Shown here: positions 1-11,993 of the stretch, piece by piece
Position numbering within the stretch: position 1 is the stretch's first letter
How the letters are laid out: every line of letters starts with the position of its first letter
DNA from: Stropharia rugosoannulata
Taxonomy: Eukaryota; Basidiomycota; Agaricomycetes; Agaricales; Strophariaceae
DNA length: 64,000 bases
Direction: 5' to 3'
Assembly: GCA_028532985.1 (NCBI GenBank)
Contig: JANCIK010000010.1
Location: forward strand, 1,984,001 to 2,048,000
Notes under the pieces: generated by a model
What the model was told of the DNA's origin: nothing
What the model saw: only the letters and a program-made list of their open reading frames with translations
Database searches by the model: none
Made by a program: the position numbers and the translations under genes

Positions 1-605
1 CTAGATACCCTCGTACTGTCTCTCCTTCGAACATCCTAGAGAAATCCTTTTTCATTCCCCATTTTTTCGCGCAGCCTTTGCTCTTTACTATCATCAACTT
101 GAAGGTCACAAGTTGAGCATTATAAGATCTTTAAGTTGAAATGCCTTGGAATGCCTATGCATACATTTAACGTAACACTAATTAGTATGCTGAAAGCTCA
201 TAGATTTTGAAAGGGTATCCGATAATTTCTCCTTCAGAAGCGTCGAGTTTGTTCTTCCACTTTGCTAGCACTCAGTGCCTTTAGTATAAGATCAAAGTAG
301 ATACTAAGATGTCAATTTATTAATGTCCTCTTGTCAGGTGACGCGGAAAGACGCGTCGTGCCGCAAGTTTGTCCTTGTCCTTTGTCCTTCCTTCCACTTC
401 CTCCCTGTGTCGTGGTCTTAGGAGCTCTCGAACACAGGCGTTCGTGGGGTTTTTGTCCCCTTTGCGTGATCTTTAGTTTGCTCTCGCTTTCCCGGACCGG
501 AGCTATTTCTGCTTGCTACACATTCACACAGCCTCTGCTTCACCGGCCTACTCGTATACGCCAATTTGTACTACCTACTAGTGCCGACTCTTCATTGAAA
601 GCTCT
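1..605. other. Upstream region and likely 5' UTR of the amidohydrolase gene
   Basis: No gene is recognisable here. The stretch is AT-rich to about 330 and then becomes CT-rich (about 360-600), as is common in basidiomycete promoters and 5' leaders. The open frame at 331-609 shows no family resemblance and runs straight into the start of the next gene, so I read it as leader sequence. Confidence 0.4.
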
Positions 606-3065
606 ATGATGGCTTCGAAGCTTGCTAAGGAACGGAGTGCCACTTCGAAGCCACGCGCACCTGTCCAAAGCAAGAGCGGCTCGACGCAATACTGGACCCG
701 ACGGTTGATATTCGGCGTTGTGCTCAGCGTTGGACTTGTCTTCTTCAACTATCCCTCATCGTCAAGATACATCGTGTGCTCTCCATCTGGAAATATATAC
801 ACGGTAGACGAAGCCAATCCTCAAGCGGAATGCATCTCTGTTAGCGAGACGCGCATCACAGGCGTTGGGAGTTATCGTGCGTTTCTTGTGCCTTTTCGAC
901 GTGTTGTCTTCTTGAAGAGGCTCTAGGAGATATAATACAGTCTCAGACATACTTTAAAAGCAGTCATATCTTGCCAGCGTGGCTTTCAGACCAACTAAAC
1001 GCGTTCCAAATCAAAGTCGTACGACTCGATGAGAACTCGATAATTGTCCCTGGACTTGCAGGTTGGTACATTCACCTGTCCTAAGTGTCGCATTAATACC
1101 TTTTCCAGATGCTCATGCACACGTAATTGAGAACGGATATATGAACCAACTCCCGTTAATGGGCTCTAAGTCTGTTCAAGGTGAGCTCGCAAGAGGTGCG
1201 TTTATTCGCGCACAACCAACGCTTTATCATTAGAGGTTGTCGATCGTATCAAGGATTATATCACGTCGCACCCAGACGTAAAGCAGGACGCTAGTCGTTG
1301 GATAGAAGGGATGGGATGGGACCAAACCAAATGGCCTGGGGCACAATTTCCCACTGCAGTAGGTACTCTTGCTGACTACCTTACATTGCCTTGTTTGCTT
1401 ATCCACCAAATCTATTAGGCAGATTTAGCTTCGGACCCTCTGCTCAAAGGTCGACTTATTTCTTTGAGCCGCGTCGATGGTCACGCACGTTGGGTTTCTC
1501 CAGCAGTTCTTAACCTAATGCCCAACTTGCCCGAGAAAGTAGAAGGCGGCCTGATAGTACGGGACGGCGAGGGTAATCCCACAGGTATGAAGTTGCATGT
1601 CGGTTATTTGAAACCATTCTGAACATCAAACCCAGGAATATTTGTTGACAATGCAATGAACCTGATACCCATACCCGCATGGAGTGAACACCAGATGTCA
1701 GAGTTCTTTGATATGACAGTCAAAGAAGCACTGTCCTATGGGTTGACTTCAATACACGATGCCGACTCAAAACCTGCACATATTGAATTCTTCAAGAAGC
1801 AGGCAGAGGCAGGAAAGTTGCCCGTGAGATTCAATGCTTGGCGTTAGTACATTCAAAGAAGCTGATAGACGGTGCAGGTCCGTCTTTATCTTATGGGGAA
1901 CAATGGGACGACGGACTACTGGGGCGATACGCTCAAAAAGCTAACAAACTTTGGGAAGCATGGGCGCCTCAATCTTCGCAGCATTAAGCTATTTGCGGAT
2001 GGTACGTAGACTTGGACCTGGGACAGTGTAGGATGCTGAATCTACACCAGGCGCTCTTGGTTCATGGGGAGCAGCCCTCTTGGAACCATACACTGACAAG
2101 CCATCAGCAAGTGGCCTGATGCTTAGCAGTCCCGAAAAACTCGAGAGACAGATCCGCCAGTTTTGGAGGGATGGGTGGCAGACCGTAAGTTGCAGGAATT
2201 CACGTATAATGTATCTTCTAATCCTCCTCAGAATGTACACTGTATCGGGGACAGGGCCAACCACGTCATATTAGACATATTTGAACGTATTCTTGAGGGG
2301 GAGGATGGTAATGTGACCGAGTGGCGCCCACGCATCGAACATGCCCAAATCTTTAGCCCTCAGGACTTGAAGCGGATAGGAAAGCTTGGAGGCATGAACA
2401 GTTTTACTCATCTAACGTAAATGCGTCAACTAACATCTCACCTCTAGTTATTGCCAGTGTTCAGCCGACCCATGCGTACGTTTTCTGCTTGATGGATAAA
2501 GCCTAACCTAACCGATACCACAGGACTTCCGACATGTGGTATGCCCAGCTTCGCCTAGTACGTGAATAATCCGCCGGTAAGTAGCATATACTCACGTATG
2601 TGGATCGCAGGGACCAGACAGGATTCGTGGTGCCTATGCTTATCAGACACTGCTTAATGCGTCCCCACAAAAGATACTTCCACTTGGTTCTGATTTCCCA
2701 ATCGAAGGCGTAAACCCACTTTTGGGTTTCTACGCTTCTACGTCAAGACTTTCCGTCGACGGGACTTCGCCACACGGGCCTGATGGATGGTAAGAGGCTC
2801 TGAAAGTGCATATATGCACCTTATTTACCGGCGCGATAGGTTCCCTGAAGAAAGGCTCACGAGAGCACAAGCACTGAAAGGGATGACACTTGATGCGGCG
2901 TATGCGTCGTTCTCGGAAAATGAGATAGGTTCTTTGACTTCCGGGAAAAAGGCCGACTTTGTTGTGTTGAATAAGGATATCATGACTGCGCCGTATAACG
3001 AGATTCTTGCTACGAGAGTGGTGGCGACTGTTGTTGATGGGCAGGTCGTGTACGGTGCCCTCTGA
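606..3065 (+). CDS. Membrane-anchored amidohydrolase (Amidohydro_3 / YtcJ-like), multi-exon
   Basis: This is a metal-dependent amidohydrolase of the YtcJ-like branch; the substrate is unknown. The ATG at 606 opens a basic N-terminus followed by one hydrophobic segment (about residues 33-50, LIFGVVLSVGLVFF), so the enzyme is probably a type II membrane or secreted protein. Exons joined across short GT/AG introns give the family landmarks in order: DAHAHVIENGY (metal-binding HxH), RVDGHARWVS, GLTSIHDADS, RSIKLFADGALGS, HCIGDRANH, EHAQIF, SVQPTHATSD, PLGSDFPIE and the C-terminal GSLTSGKKADFVVL block typical of amidohydrolases. The TGA at 3063-3065 follows VVDGQVVYGAL. Length fits the family and I see no break. 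Exon borders are my reading; the family call is strong. Confidence 0.85.
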
Positions 3066-3271
3066 GATCTGACCGACTATTGTGTCAATGGCGCCTGACG
3101 AATAGAAAGTCGGTTATTCAATTTCTTGCTTGTGATTCAATACACCACCATTTATGTACTTGTTCACGGGGTCTGATAAAGATAAAGGTCAAAAATAGAT
3201 CGAAGTATGAGGAGGTCGAAGTCGTTCGATATAATCTAGTAAATGCATGTTCTGAGCATTAGATCGTACGA

Positions 3272-3926
3272 CTAAGTCTGTTCTGCACGAGCTTTGAGTG
3301 TATCAGCGAACGCCTGGAACGCGACGCGTAGTTTGTCGCTGAAAAAATAGCTGGTGATATACGCAAGTATGCCTCCGAATACCTCGATAGTTTCATATTT
3401 CGTTTTGCCGGTAGCCTCATCCACGCTTAAAGCTTGCCAACGTTCTGTATGGAGAAGAAAATGTGGAGTACCCGCTGTCTTCCACGCAGCGCGATGATTC
3501 TCAGCGTCCAAGTTCGTGATGACACAGAATGCAGAGTTGCTGCCAAACATCCCTATAGGCTCGCCCATAGTTGGCGGCATGTGAACGTTCATAGAGATGT
3601 GGTTGCCAACCACAGGGGTTTGATCGGGGAGCGGCTGTTTGGATGGAGACACGACGGTCATTGAGCGCCTATTTCCCATAGTAAGGCACATTTAGGTAAA
3701 AGCAAGATAAAGTCGAAAGTGCTTACACGAAGGAGTTCCTAGTAGATGAAAAACTACCTGAATATATGCGCTTCATTGGTTATTCGCACTAAGCTTACCA
3801 CTCTTTATAATTGGGGAAATCGAGCAGTATCTGCCACACTTTGTCAATCGGTGCATCTATGAGCGCAGAAGACGAGACAGCAAAAACATGATCCGATCCT
3901 AATGGAGGGAGATGGGAGTTGGACAT
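3272..3926 (-). CDS. SRPBCC (START/polyketide-cyclase fold) protein with a 12-nt microexon
   Basis: The start ATG at 3926-3924 gives MSNSHLPPLGSDHVFAV, then SSALIDAPIDKVWQILLDFPNYKEW, the usual opening of SRPBCC-fold proteins (helix-grip fold that binds hydrophobic ligands). The exon ends near 3797. A 12-base exon at 3727-3738 adds N-S-F-V, completing the family pattern Y-x-x-W-N-x-F-V. The third exon runs from about 3678 to the stop at 3272 and ends in FADTLKARAEQT. The middle contains TERWQALSVDEATGKTKYETIEVFGG, matching the second half of such proteins. Total about 180 residues, normal for a single-domain member. No enzyme activity can be assigned. It converges with the amidohydrolase gene, with stops about 200 bases apart. 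Confidence 0.72.
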
Positions 3927-4885
3927 TATGGATAGAGTTCAAGGAAGTTTATGCAGACAATTGTAAGTATTGGGAAACCCTATTTCTCAGAGCTTCCGAA
4001 AAGCGGTGGCATGTCATTTCGGGGTCCTTCTCACGATCATCTGACTTGTGTGCCGCCTCTCGGCATACGGCAAGGCTGAGCGGCTACCTTTCATGGGCAT
4101 CCTACTTTACGTTTGAACGCTTTTTGAAGGTATATCCTATGTACATAGCAGGCCCAGATGTATAAAAGGCGGTGGAAAATATTTCTTGCCCTGCACTTCC
4201 GTGTTTCCTCTATGTGCATATATAATTCGCAGTGTGGTACGTACACCCAACTCAATCCTAGTAGATTCCCCTCGCAATCATTGTTACCGATGTATACAAA
4301 TTATGTATTATTCTTTCTCGTCTCAAGCATCCATCAAGTCACTCAAAACTTGAATGCTCTCAGCCAAAGTGAGGATGCTCGCCACTCAAACGGATATGCC
4401 GCACTACTATGGTTGGCACCCCTGGACTCTGCCGATGTTCGGCAAGGTCGGCAGCCCGGCCAGGAATTGTTGCTGGCACTGGGTTTCTAAATTCTACATC
4501 AGCAGCTTGGGAAACGGTTCCCTTGAAAACTTTCAAAATTCTTATTCTTCTATGTATTTCTTCAGGTGATTATTTGGTTTGGAACTCTTTGAAGAGGAAA
4601 AAAAACAGCAGAGAAGCCTCCAAAGTTAATTACATTCACCCAGACCGCAGAATTCGGAGGCTGACAGCTGTTAAACGCGACCGGGTTAACCTTTGCAGCG
4701 CGCCGCATTGTCGCCAAATTGTCGCTAGGCATCGCACCGCAGTGTTGCGACATGCCAAGCATTTGTGGTAAGGCATTACACGCTTTATCAAAAACACTAT
4801 GTATGTACTCTTGATGTACTCTATGCTTCGATAGTTTCGATCAAAAAGTGGGCAGTTTATCTTCACGCTAGTATGATCAGTAGGC

Positions 4886-4926
4886 ACGACTAATACTCAA
4901 TATTCCGAATATTGAGTATTAGTCGT
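4886..4926. repeat. Perfect 20-bp inverted repeat with a 1-nt centre
   Basis: Bases 4886-4905 are the exact reverse complement of 4907-4926, with C4906 between them. The core reads ACTCAATATTC / GAATATTGAGT. It could extrude as a cruciform or mark a small mobile-element scar; nothing nearby explains it. Confidence 0.85.
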
Positions 4927-5210
4927 ATTAGTCCTCTGTTTCCGTCAAGTTTCCATGATGCAGACATGATTTTGCAAAAGGCTAACAAACTGCTTGAAAA
5001 TGGCACCATACATATCGTTTGCCTTGCTTCTCGCTACTTTTCTCACAGATCACGGAGTTGGTAAGTATGTATGCAAATATTTCTTGAGCCCTGAACCATG
5101 CCGAGGAACACGAATGGGTGATGAAACACATACGACTAATCCACAATTTCACAATGGGGGTAATGATACCCCGTATACTACTTCTACTCTATGAGGGGAA
5201 CATCCAGAAA

Positions 5211-5219
5211 TATATAAGG
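5211..5219 (+). promoter_or_regulatory. TATA box of FAD oxidase 1
   Basis: TATATAAGG lies 50 bases before the ATG at 5261, a spacing consistent with a short 5' leader. The paralogous gene at 19745 has the same arrangement. Confidence 0.55.
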
Positions 5220-5260
5220 CTCATCCCACAAGGCGAGTCTCCTACAAATTACAGTCCCTC

Positions 5261-7283
5261 ATGAAGCTGTTGGTGTGTGGAGGTGTTCTTGCGTTCTTCT
5301 CGCTTGCAGAGGTCGTCGCGGCATCCACCCCTGCTGCTCATCCTGCCATCTGCGTGGAGATATCCAAAGCGATATCAAATGCTAGTGAGGTGTTTTATCC
5401 AGGTGCGTAGCTATGTCGAGTTTGCTACAGTGTTCAAGAATTTAACATAAATTAATTCCATATCCCAGGGGATACGTTGTATGAAAAGGGCATCTACCAC
5501 TACGCCATATCGAGTAGCCAGCAGTCAAAGTGTGTCGTAGAAGCAGGAACGGCCAAGGACGTAGGCAAGATTGTATGTCAGCTTCTCTAGCGTAGGAAAG
5601 AATTCTTGTCCTGACTCCGCGTTCAAAATGCAGCTTGTCATCCTAGGTCGCACCAGGACACCGTTTGCAGTAAGTGTTCTCAAACAACGCAGTTCAACCA
5701 GTACTGATAATACTTTAGGTAAAAGGTGGTGGTCATGCTACCAATCCCACTTTCTCCTCGACCACCGGAGTACACATCTCGATGTACCGGTTTTCCAGAA
5801 TTCAATACAATCCCTCAAACAGCTCGGTCTTCGTGGGCTCTGGTTTAATCTTCGATGATGTCTACGCCGCTCTCGAGCCCCACAACGTTAATGTCCTTGG
5901 AGGACGGGTTACCGGTATAGGTGTAGCTGGTTTCACCCTAGGAGGCGGTAAGTAATCTCCCCGCTCCACATGTCATACCGTTTGACACGGAGTGGATATG
6001 CATCTCGAACTTACATATCGCTCGTCATTCAGGCTATTCTTGGAAGAGCAACCAATACGGATTAGCGTTGGACAACGTCCTCGCATTCGAGCTAGTAAAA
6101 CCCAATGGACAAGTCGTTCAAGTGACACAGACCTCAGACCCAGAACTCTTTTTTGGGTTGAAAGGAGGGCAAAACAACTTCGTAAGATTCTATCTCGTAA
6201 TGCTTCGACTGTAACATTCTGATGTAACGACTACTGACAGGGGATCGTTACTGAGTTCACCCTGAAGGCTCACCCTCAAACTCAGGTTTGGGTGAGTGTC
6301 ATGAAATTATGTGTCCCTGGTTATAAACACTGACGAGTTCGCATTCAGGGTGGTTCTATCTTCTACCCAGGCCAAGTCGTAGATGCCGTCACTGCTGCAA
6401 CAGCGGCCTTCCAAAATGTTACTGATCCCAAAGCCGCCATAATCACATCCTATAACTACGTTCCGGCCTTGGCTGCTGGCCAGGTATGACCAGCTTTCAA
6501 AGTGTTAATCTGTTGATTCTTACTGGACATTATCGAATACAGGTTATCACCAGCACCCAGCTGTTCTACGATGCACCAAATCCTCCACCAGGTCTTTTTG
6601 ACGCTTTCTTAGCCATCCCTTCCTTCCAGTCAGATGTTGGAACTAGAACATTCTCGGACATGATACAGAAGTCTCCCGGAAATGTAACTGAGCCAACTAG
6701 GTATGATCCCTGCGTCACCAACATATGGGTTTTATTTAACGAATCTCTTTTTCAGGATGCAATATCAGTATCTTCCCAACTTGGAGTTTACAACTGACGT
6801 GGGAAACCTACTTATCAATGAAACTTTGGTAAATACCCCGATATGATTCTGCGTGAAGCGTCGATAATTAATACTATTATGCAGGCTATGGGAGCGCTCC
6901 TTGCTAACAAGACCGCCGTCCTGCTGTCGTATGACGTCGAGATATTCCTTCCAAGCGTTTATTCCCACAACACGCACAAAACGGCTTTCCCTCCCGTTCG
7001 AAACGTGCCCTTCCAGCCCTTCAACATAGCCTACGAGTGGAACTCTACCGAGTTTGACCAGGACTTCCGCAACACCCTAATCGCGAGCCAGAAGCGCGTC
7101 GTCCAGGGAGAGATTGCGTTGGGACAGAAGAACGTTGACAGGACGCCGTGGTACCCGAACTACGCCAGCGCTGGCACCCCCCTTCAGCAGATGTACGGCG
7201 CTAACTTGCCCGCTTTGCGCGCTTTGAAAAATAGGGTCGACCCCGAAAATGTGATGGGACTTGCAGGTGGATGGAAATTTTAG
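5261..7283 (+). CDS. Secreted FAD-linked oxidase 1 (berberine-bridge-enzyme type)
   Basis: This is an FAD-binding PCMH/BBE-family oxidase, predicted extracellular. The ATG at 5261 opens a signal peptide (MKLLVCGGVLAFFSLAEVVAAS). Exons joined across about nine short introns give KGGGHATNPTF, whose His is the family site for covalent 8-alpha-histidyl FAD, then GVHISMYRF, LEPHNVNVLGGRVTGIGVAGF, TLGGGYSWKSNQYGLALDNV, FFGLKGGQNNFGIVTEFTL and a C-terminal BBE module with YPNYASAGTP, MYGANLPAL and KNRVDPENVMGLAGGWKF. The second covalent cysteine of bicovalent BBEs is replaced by a GGR-type sequence, so FAD is probably singly linked. About 490 residues. The substrate is unknown; relatives oxidise sugars, alcohols or alkaloid-like compounds. 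It is a clear paralogue of the gene at 19745-21768. Confidence 0.88.
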
Positions 7284-7923
7284 GCGATATTTCCACTCGC
7301 CAGCTATCTAGGAAATATTAAAGACTTGCTTGTAACTTATTAACAAACTACTTAATGTTCTTCATTATTCGACGCTCAGTCTTCGCGTCAAGAAACGGTT
7401 AGCCAAAGGGTAGCTAACAGCCGGCTCACCGAATCTGACTGAACAGCTTTCATTTTTACTTTGATTTTGCCTTGACTTTAATTACGCTGTGCTTGACGTG
7501 CAGATCTCATTCAAGTTAAACATACATAACTGGTGGTGTCCTTCCTATTCATACAACTTGATTGGCTGTGATAGGCAATTGATGCATGACCTAAGTGCTT
7601 AGTACTTTGGATCTACTTTCTACTTATACTTTTGTGATTGGCCACAATTGTATGTCTGTATTTGCCGACGCTGACTGATGCCTCATGCGGCGATGCTGCT
7701 TGGATGCAGCGGCCGTCATTCGAACAAAGGTCGAACTTCATCCTCGCCGTTTCTGCTGGGCAGCAGACCGGAGCCTGGCGCATCGTCGTGTAAATTCTGA
7801 AAGTTTGGAGCCTGCGTTATACAATACGATTCACACCAGATCTCACAGGCGGCACGGACAGGCATTCACGGTTGATTCACGGACTCAAGATAATCCTGAT
7901 TCCTGTAAGGTGTTCAGTGCGCA
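7284..7923. other. Intergenic region and PAN3 promoter/5' leader
   Basis: No gene is seen. The open frame starting at 7685 runs into PAN3 in a different frame and shows no family features. Confidence 0.4.
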
Positions 7924-10750
7924 ATGTCTTTCTTCTCGCCAGCCCAAACAACATCGGTACGCATTGAGAAACCGAAGCAGGACGAGGATACTGCAAAGCA
8001 ACCGGCGTCGCGTAAGGGTTAGTGCGAGTAACTGTGATCATTGCACCAAGAAACGTGTTAACAGTTATTTAGATTCAGTCCAAAGACAGTGTAGAAACAT
8101 TGTGATATATGGGTACGTTCGTGATTTCATCTATGCACATTTTCCTTCTAATCTGAATTTTCAGATTCTGTCGGTACCAGGATAAAGGCTGCTCGTTCTC
8201 TCACCCTTCGGTATGTACACTTATCTTCCGTATCTTCTATCATTAACCTTCTAGCAGGATGATAATCCCACAGCTTCACCAGCGTATGTACATAGTGGCC
8301 AAGGTGTGCTCGACTACTGACAAAGGCTCTCAAAGGTTGGCGCCACCTACGTCGCTCACCGAGTCACCATCTCGTCCATCCATAACGCCTCAAGCTGTAA
8401 ATGCTCCTGTCTTTGTCCCCAAGTTCGCCACCGTCACTCCTTCCCCTCCTGTAGACCACGAGGCTGCATTGACAAGTTCTCAGGATGAGCAAGTTCCCAC
8501 TGCTGACGATGGGCAGCTGTATGCAACGGAAATGGCTGGGTACCAAGATCAAGGAAATACTGAATATGTGGGAGAATATGAGCAGGAGTATGGACAACAA
8601 GACTATGGCGGTTACGGCTACGATTATCCAACAGACCAAGTTACTAATGGGATGCAGCAAATGGAATTGGTGCGTGTTCATCTGATGTAACGGCGCCATT
8701 ATTTAAACCATCTGTGAAGACGGATCAAACCTACTACGACGATTACGCCTCTCAGGACATTATGGAAGCTTCATACTACAACGCTGCCCCAGTGTTTCTG
8801 CGCCAGCCTGTATGTTGTCCTCATTTGGTGTCATTGATTAGACGAATTACAACTCGACGGCATAGCTCAACTATCTCCTTTACACTCCTTTATGTCCACC
8901 AGAGCAAACCCGCAATCCACAGCCGTCGCACTTTATCCCCTCTTCGTCTGAGCTGCGCCAAACGTTACAAGAACGCGGTGAGACGGCACGCACAGTCAAT
9001 ACTGTAGATCTTGGCCTACCAGAGGAACTACAGGGATACCACACACTAGTACCACTCGAACCACTAAATGGAGAACGAAAGAAATTTGGAAATTGGCAAT
9101 CGACTGTATACCGAGCGAATAAGACCTCGGACGGAGTTGTTTACTGTCTAAGGAGGGTCGAGAGTGTGTCGCAGTTAAGCCGGACTTGTTTTTCAACTGA
9201 TTAAATTTCTAGATTTCCGGCTTATGCGCCAGACGTCATTCCAGCCTATTGAATCCTGGTCGACGATTCAGCATCCAAGTATCGTTCCGATCATTGAGGC
9301 CTTCACCACCCGATCGTTCAACGATTATTGTGCGCTTTAACTGTCCTTTATCTTAATGATGCACTCATATTGATGACTATTTATCAGCGGTTGTTGTATC
9401 TTACGCCTACTTCCCGAATTCGCAGACGCTTTATGAGGCACACATCAAAGCGAAACCGCAACCCATACCGACATACCAGACACCAGTATACTATAACCGT
9501 CATCAGCAGCACAGAAATCAGGTCAATAACCGACCTCAACAGCAGTGGATCGAAGAGCGGACGTTGTGGTCATATATAGTGCAGATTGCTTCTGCAATCA
9601 AGAAGGTGCACGACCGAGGACTGGCGGTAAGGATGATTGATGTGTCAAAGATAATAGTCACCGGCAAAAATCGGTCAGTTGCCTTTCGTTGCCGGACGTA
9701 TTTCGTACTGAAACCCGGCTATTTTACTTGCGGCTCTATAACAGTGTCCGCATATCATCCTGCGGTCTAATCGATGTACTCTTGTTTGACGCTGTCCAAC
9801 CCGACCTTGCTACCCTTCAACAAGAAGATTTACTCAAATTTGGTAGGGTAATCTTCTCTCTGTGTACTGGTAGTCTTTCTGCTTCGATGCCGAACAACTT
9901 GCAAAAGAGCATAGAAGCTATGAAGAAGACGTATAGCCGCGATGTTCAAACACTTGCGCTCTACTTATGTAGCACCAAAATAAAGGTATGTTCTAATATC
10001 ATCTACGGATGTGGCATCATATCTAATTGGCGCATATTTAGACCATTGACGAGGTGCTGGATATGATTCGACCGAAAATACTTCAAGAACACGACGAAGC
10101 TCTGATGTATGTTCTATATCACCAAATATTTCCTGCGATCTCCTTGCATTAAACAATGCTCTGTATTCTCTAGAGCGACGGACCGACTCGAAAACGAATT
10201 GATGGGGGAACTAGAGAATGCACGTCTATTCAGGCTTATGTGCAAATTCGGTTTTATCAACGAAAGACCTGAGTCTGTTCCCATTGCCACATCATGTGCA
10301 ACCCCGTTCTTATATAGTACACAGGTTTGCACGCGATGCCCGCTGGTCAGAAACTGGCGACCGGTACATCATTAAACTCTTTCGCGATTATGTCTTCCAT
10401 CAAGTCGATGAGCACGGAAATCCAGTTCTGGACCTTTCGCATGTGCTTACTTGCTTGAACAAGGTGCTGTTTTCGCTATTTTTGTACATATGAGATCAGG
10501 CGCTCATTAAGCGACGTAGCTGGACGCCGGGACGGACGAAAAGCTGATGCTTGTAGCTCGTGACGAGCAGAGTTGTCTCGTAGTGAGCTATAAAGATATC
10601 AAAGCATGTGTAGCAAATGCTTTCGAGTGCGTCTCTCGAGTTTCATCGAGTCTGATTTGATGCTAACCGCAACTCGGATTCCGGTTGTTTAGCGATCTCG
10701 TACGCGCAACGACTGCGATGCAGAGCGGGAAGGACTCACGTATGATCTGA
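7924..10750 (+). CDS. PAN3: PAN2-PAN3 deadenylase regulatory subunit PAN3
   Basis: PAN3 recruits the PAN2 nuclease to poly(A)-binding protein and so starts mRNA poly(A) shortening in the cytoplasm. The ATG at 7924 gives [20 protein letters not shown]. Spliced exons then encode a CCCH zinc finger with PAN3 spacing (C-x8-C-x6-C-x3-[22 protein letters not shown]), and a PAM2-like motif ([11 protein letters not shown]) for the MLLE domain of poly(A)-binding protein. A Tyr/Gln/Gly-rich linker follows, then [13 protein letters not shown]. The pseudokinase contains [50 protein letters not shown] and [13 protein letters not shown]. The C-terminal knob contains [34 protein letters not shown] and [21 protein letters not shown], ending SGKDSRMI at 10750. 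About a dozen introns. The order of domains is complete and no frame break is seen. Confidence 0.92.
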
Positions 10751-11482
10751 TTGCTGAGGGGGGAGCCAACTTGGATTTAGGCCTAGTTCCGGCGCGCTCT
10801 GATTAATGACTGATAGATTCTGAAAAATAGGTAGAATAGAAAAAGACTCAGAAAACCCAAAAAATTCATGGCTTTTGTTAAAACTCTCATTAAGCTCGTC
10901 GTGATCTAGCCTGTGCAACGCATGTGGAGAAAATAGTCGTATTGTCGCCGTTCGCATCGCAAGCAAACTACATGCGTGATGATATATGATAAGACAATGT
11001 CCGTACACCGTTACCTCTTATGGTCAGTAATAGATAATTTTTCGGAAACTGATACAAATAAGATGGTGATTGAGCGCTGAGAGGTAAATATATCACGGCA
11101 AGTATACTGGCGGTTAATTATGCTGTAGCACATATTACGATTCCTATTTATTTTTTCTAGAGTCTTGTCCACGGACGTTTAAATCGCTTAACATTTTCCC
11201 GGAGTGTCGCTACGGAAAGTTGTACTGCATGGCGAAGTTCACCTATTTTTGTACCACTCACCAGGTAGAAGGTCAGCATCAGAAAGTCGCGATATGAGCA
11301 CTTCAACAAATCAGGGACGGTGTGCATCTTTATCGTTGCTCTCTTTGTAGAACTGAAGGCATGCGGATAATAGACCGGATCATAAAGGAAAGGTATAAAA
11401 GTCACTCTTGCTCTGTTCAAACAGAATCAGTTTGTTCCTACTTTTTGTCTTCGTCAAACATCTTCATAGCGAACATACCACA
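10751..11482. other. Intergenic region with the loosenin promoter
   Basis: No gene is recognised. TATAAAA at 11394-11400 sits about 83 bases before the next start codon. Short open frames at 10736-11008 and 11157-11420 on the minus strand lack any family signature. Confidence 0.4.
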
Positions 11483-11993
11483 ATGCATTTTAGCAAGGCA
11501 ATCCTTGTTGTCGCTGCTTCTTTACAGTTTGCAATGGCATTCAATGGTGACGGTATGTTGTCATTCTGCTCTCTCATGATTTGTAGTAGCTCATGCTCTT
11601 TTTACAGCTACATTTTTCGACCCTGGTGTAGGTTTTGAACTTGTTAAGTGCGTACTCATTGTGATGCTCATCCTTGTCATAGTTAGGCGCATGTGGTTTC
11701 GAAAATAGTGCTACCGACCTTATTGCTGCCCTTGCTCCTGACCAGTATGCTTCTGGCACCAGCTGCGGGCAACAAGCGGTCGTCAATTGTGGGTTAATTT
11801 CCACGGTACTGCGTCAGACAAAGGCTTACGATTCTGCTCACTTTTTCAAGTCCAAGGCAATTCCGTCACTGTTACAATCGTTGACTTATGCCCTGGATGC
11901 AACTCAGGCGATATTGATCTTTCACCCTCTGCGTTCTCGGTGCTCGCCGATCAAGCTCTTGGTCGGATTGCTGTTGAGTGGGATTTTGTTTGA
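11483..11993 (+). CDS. Small secreted double-psi beta-barrel protein (loosenin / RlpA-like, barwin-related)
   Basis: The ATG at 11483 opens a signal peptide (MHFSKAILVVAASLQFAMAF). Four exons follow with short introns. Landmarks of the loosenin/RlpA-like fold appear in order: GDATFFDPG, GACGFENSATDLIAALAPDQY, SGTSCGQ, NSVTVTIVDLCPGCNSGDIDLSPSAF and a closing GRIAVEWDFV. These small proteins loosen cellulose or chitin networks without hydrolysis and are common in wood- and litter-decay basidiomycetes. The third donor (GTGGGT) is weak, so that exon join is less certain; the segment before VTVTIV seems slightly short compared with typical members. The fold call is strong, the polysaccharide target unknown. 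Confidence 0.78.

Larger units (their letters stand above)
3927..5260. other. Intergenic region with a perfect palindrome and a possible orphan signal-peptide exon
   Basis: No complete gene is supported. Open frames near 4158-4771 overlap one another in different frames without family features. At 4999-5059 an ATG opens a short hydrophobic stretch (MAPYISFALLLATFLT) ending at a good donor (GGTAAGTAT). It looks like a first exon coding a signal peptide, but no continuing exon is visible before the FAD oxidase start at 5261. Confidence 0.4.

Noticed and set aside
7685..8185. 166-codon plus-strand frame
   Set aside because: It reads through the PAN3 first exons and introns in another frame.
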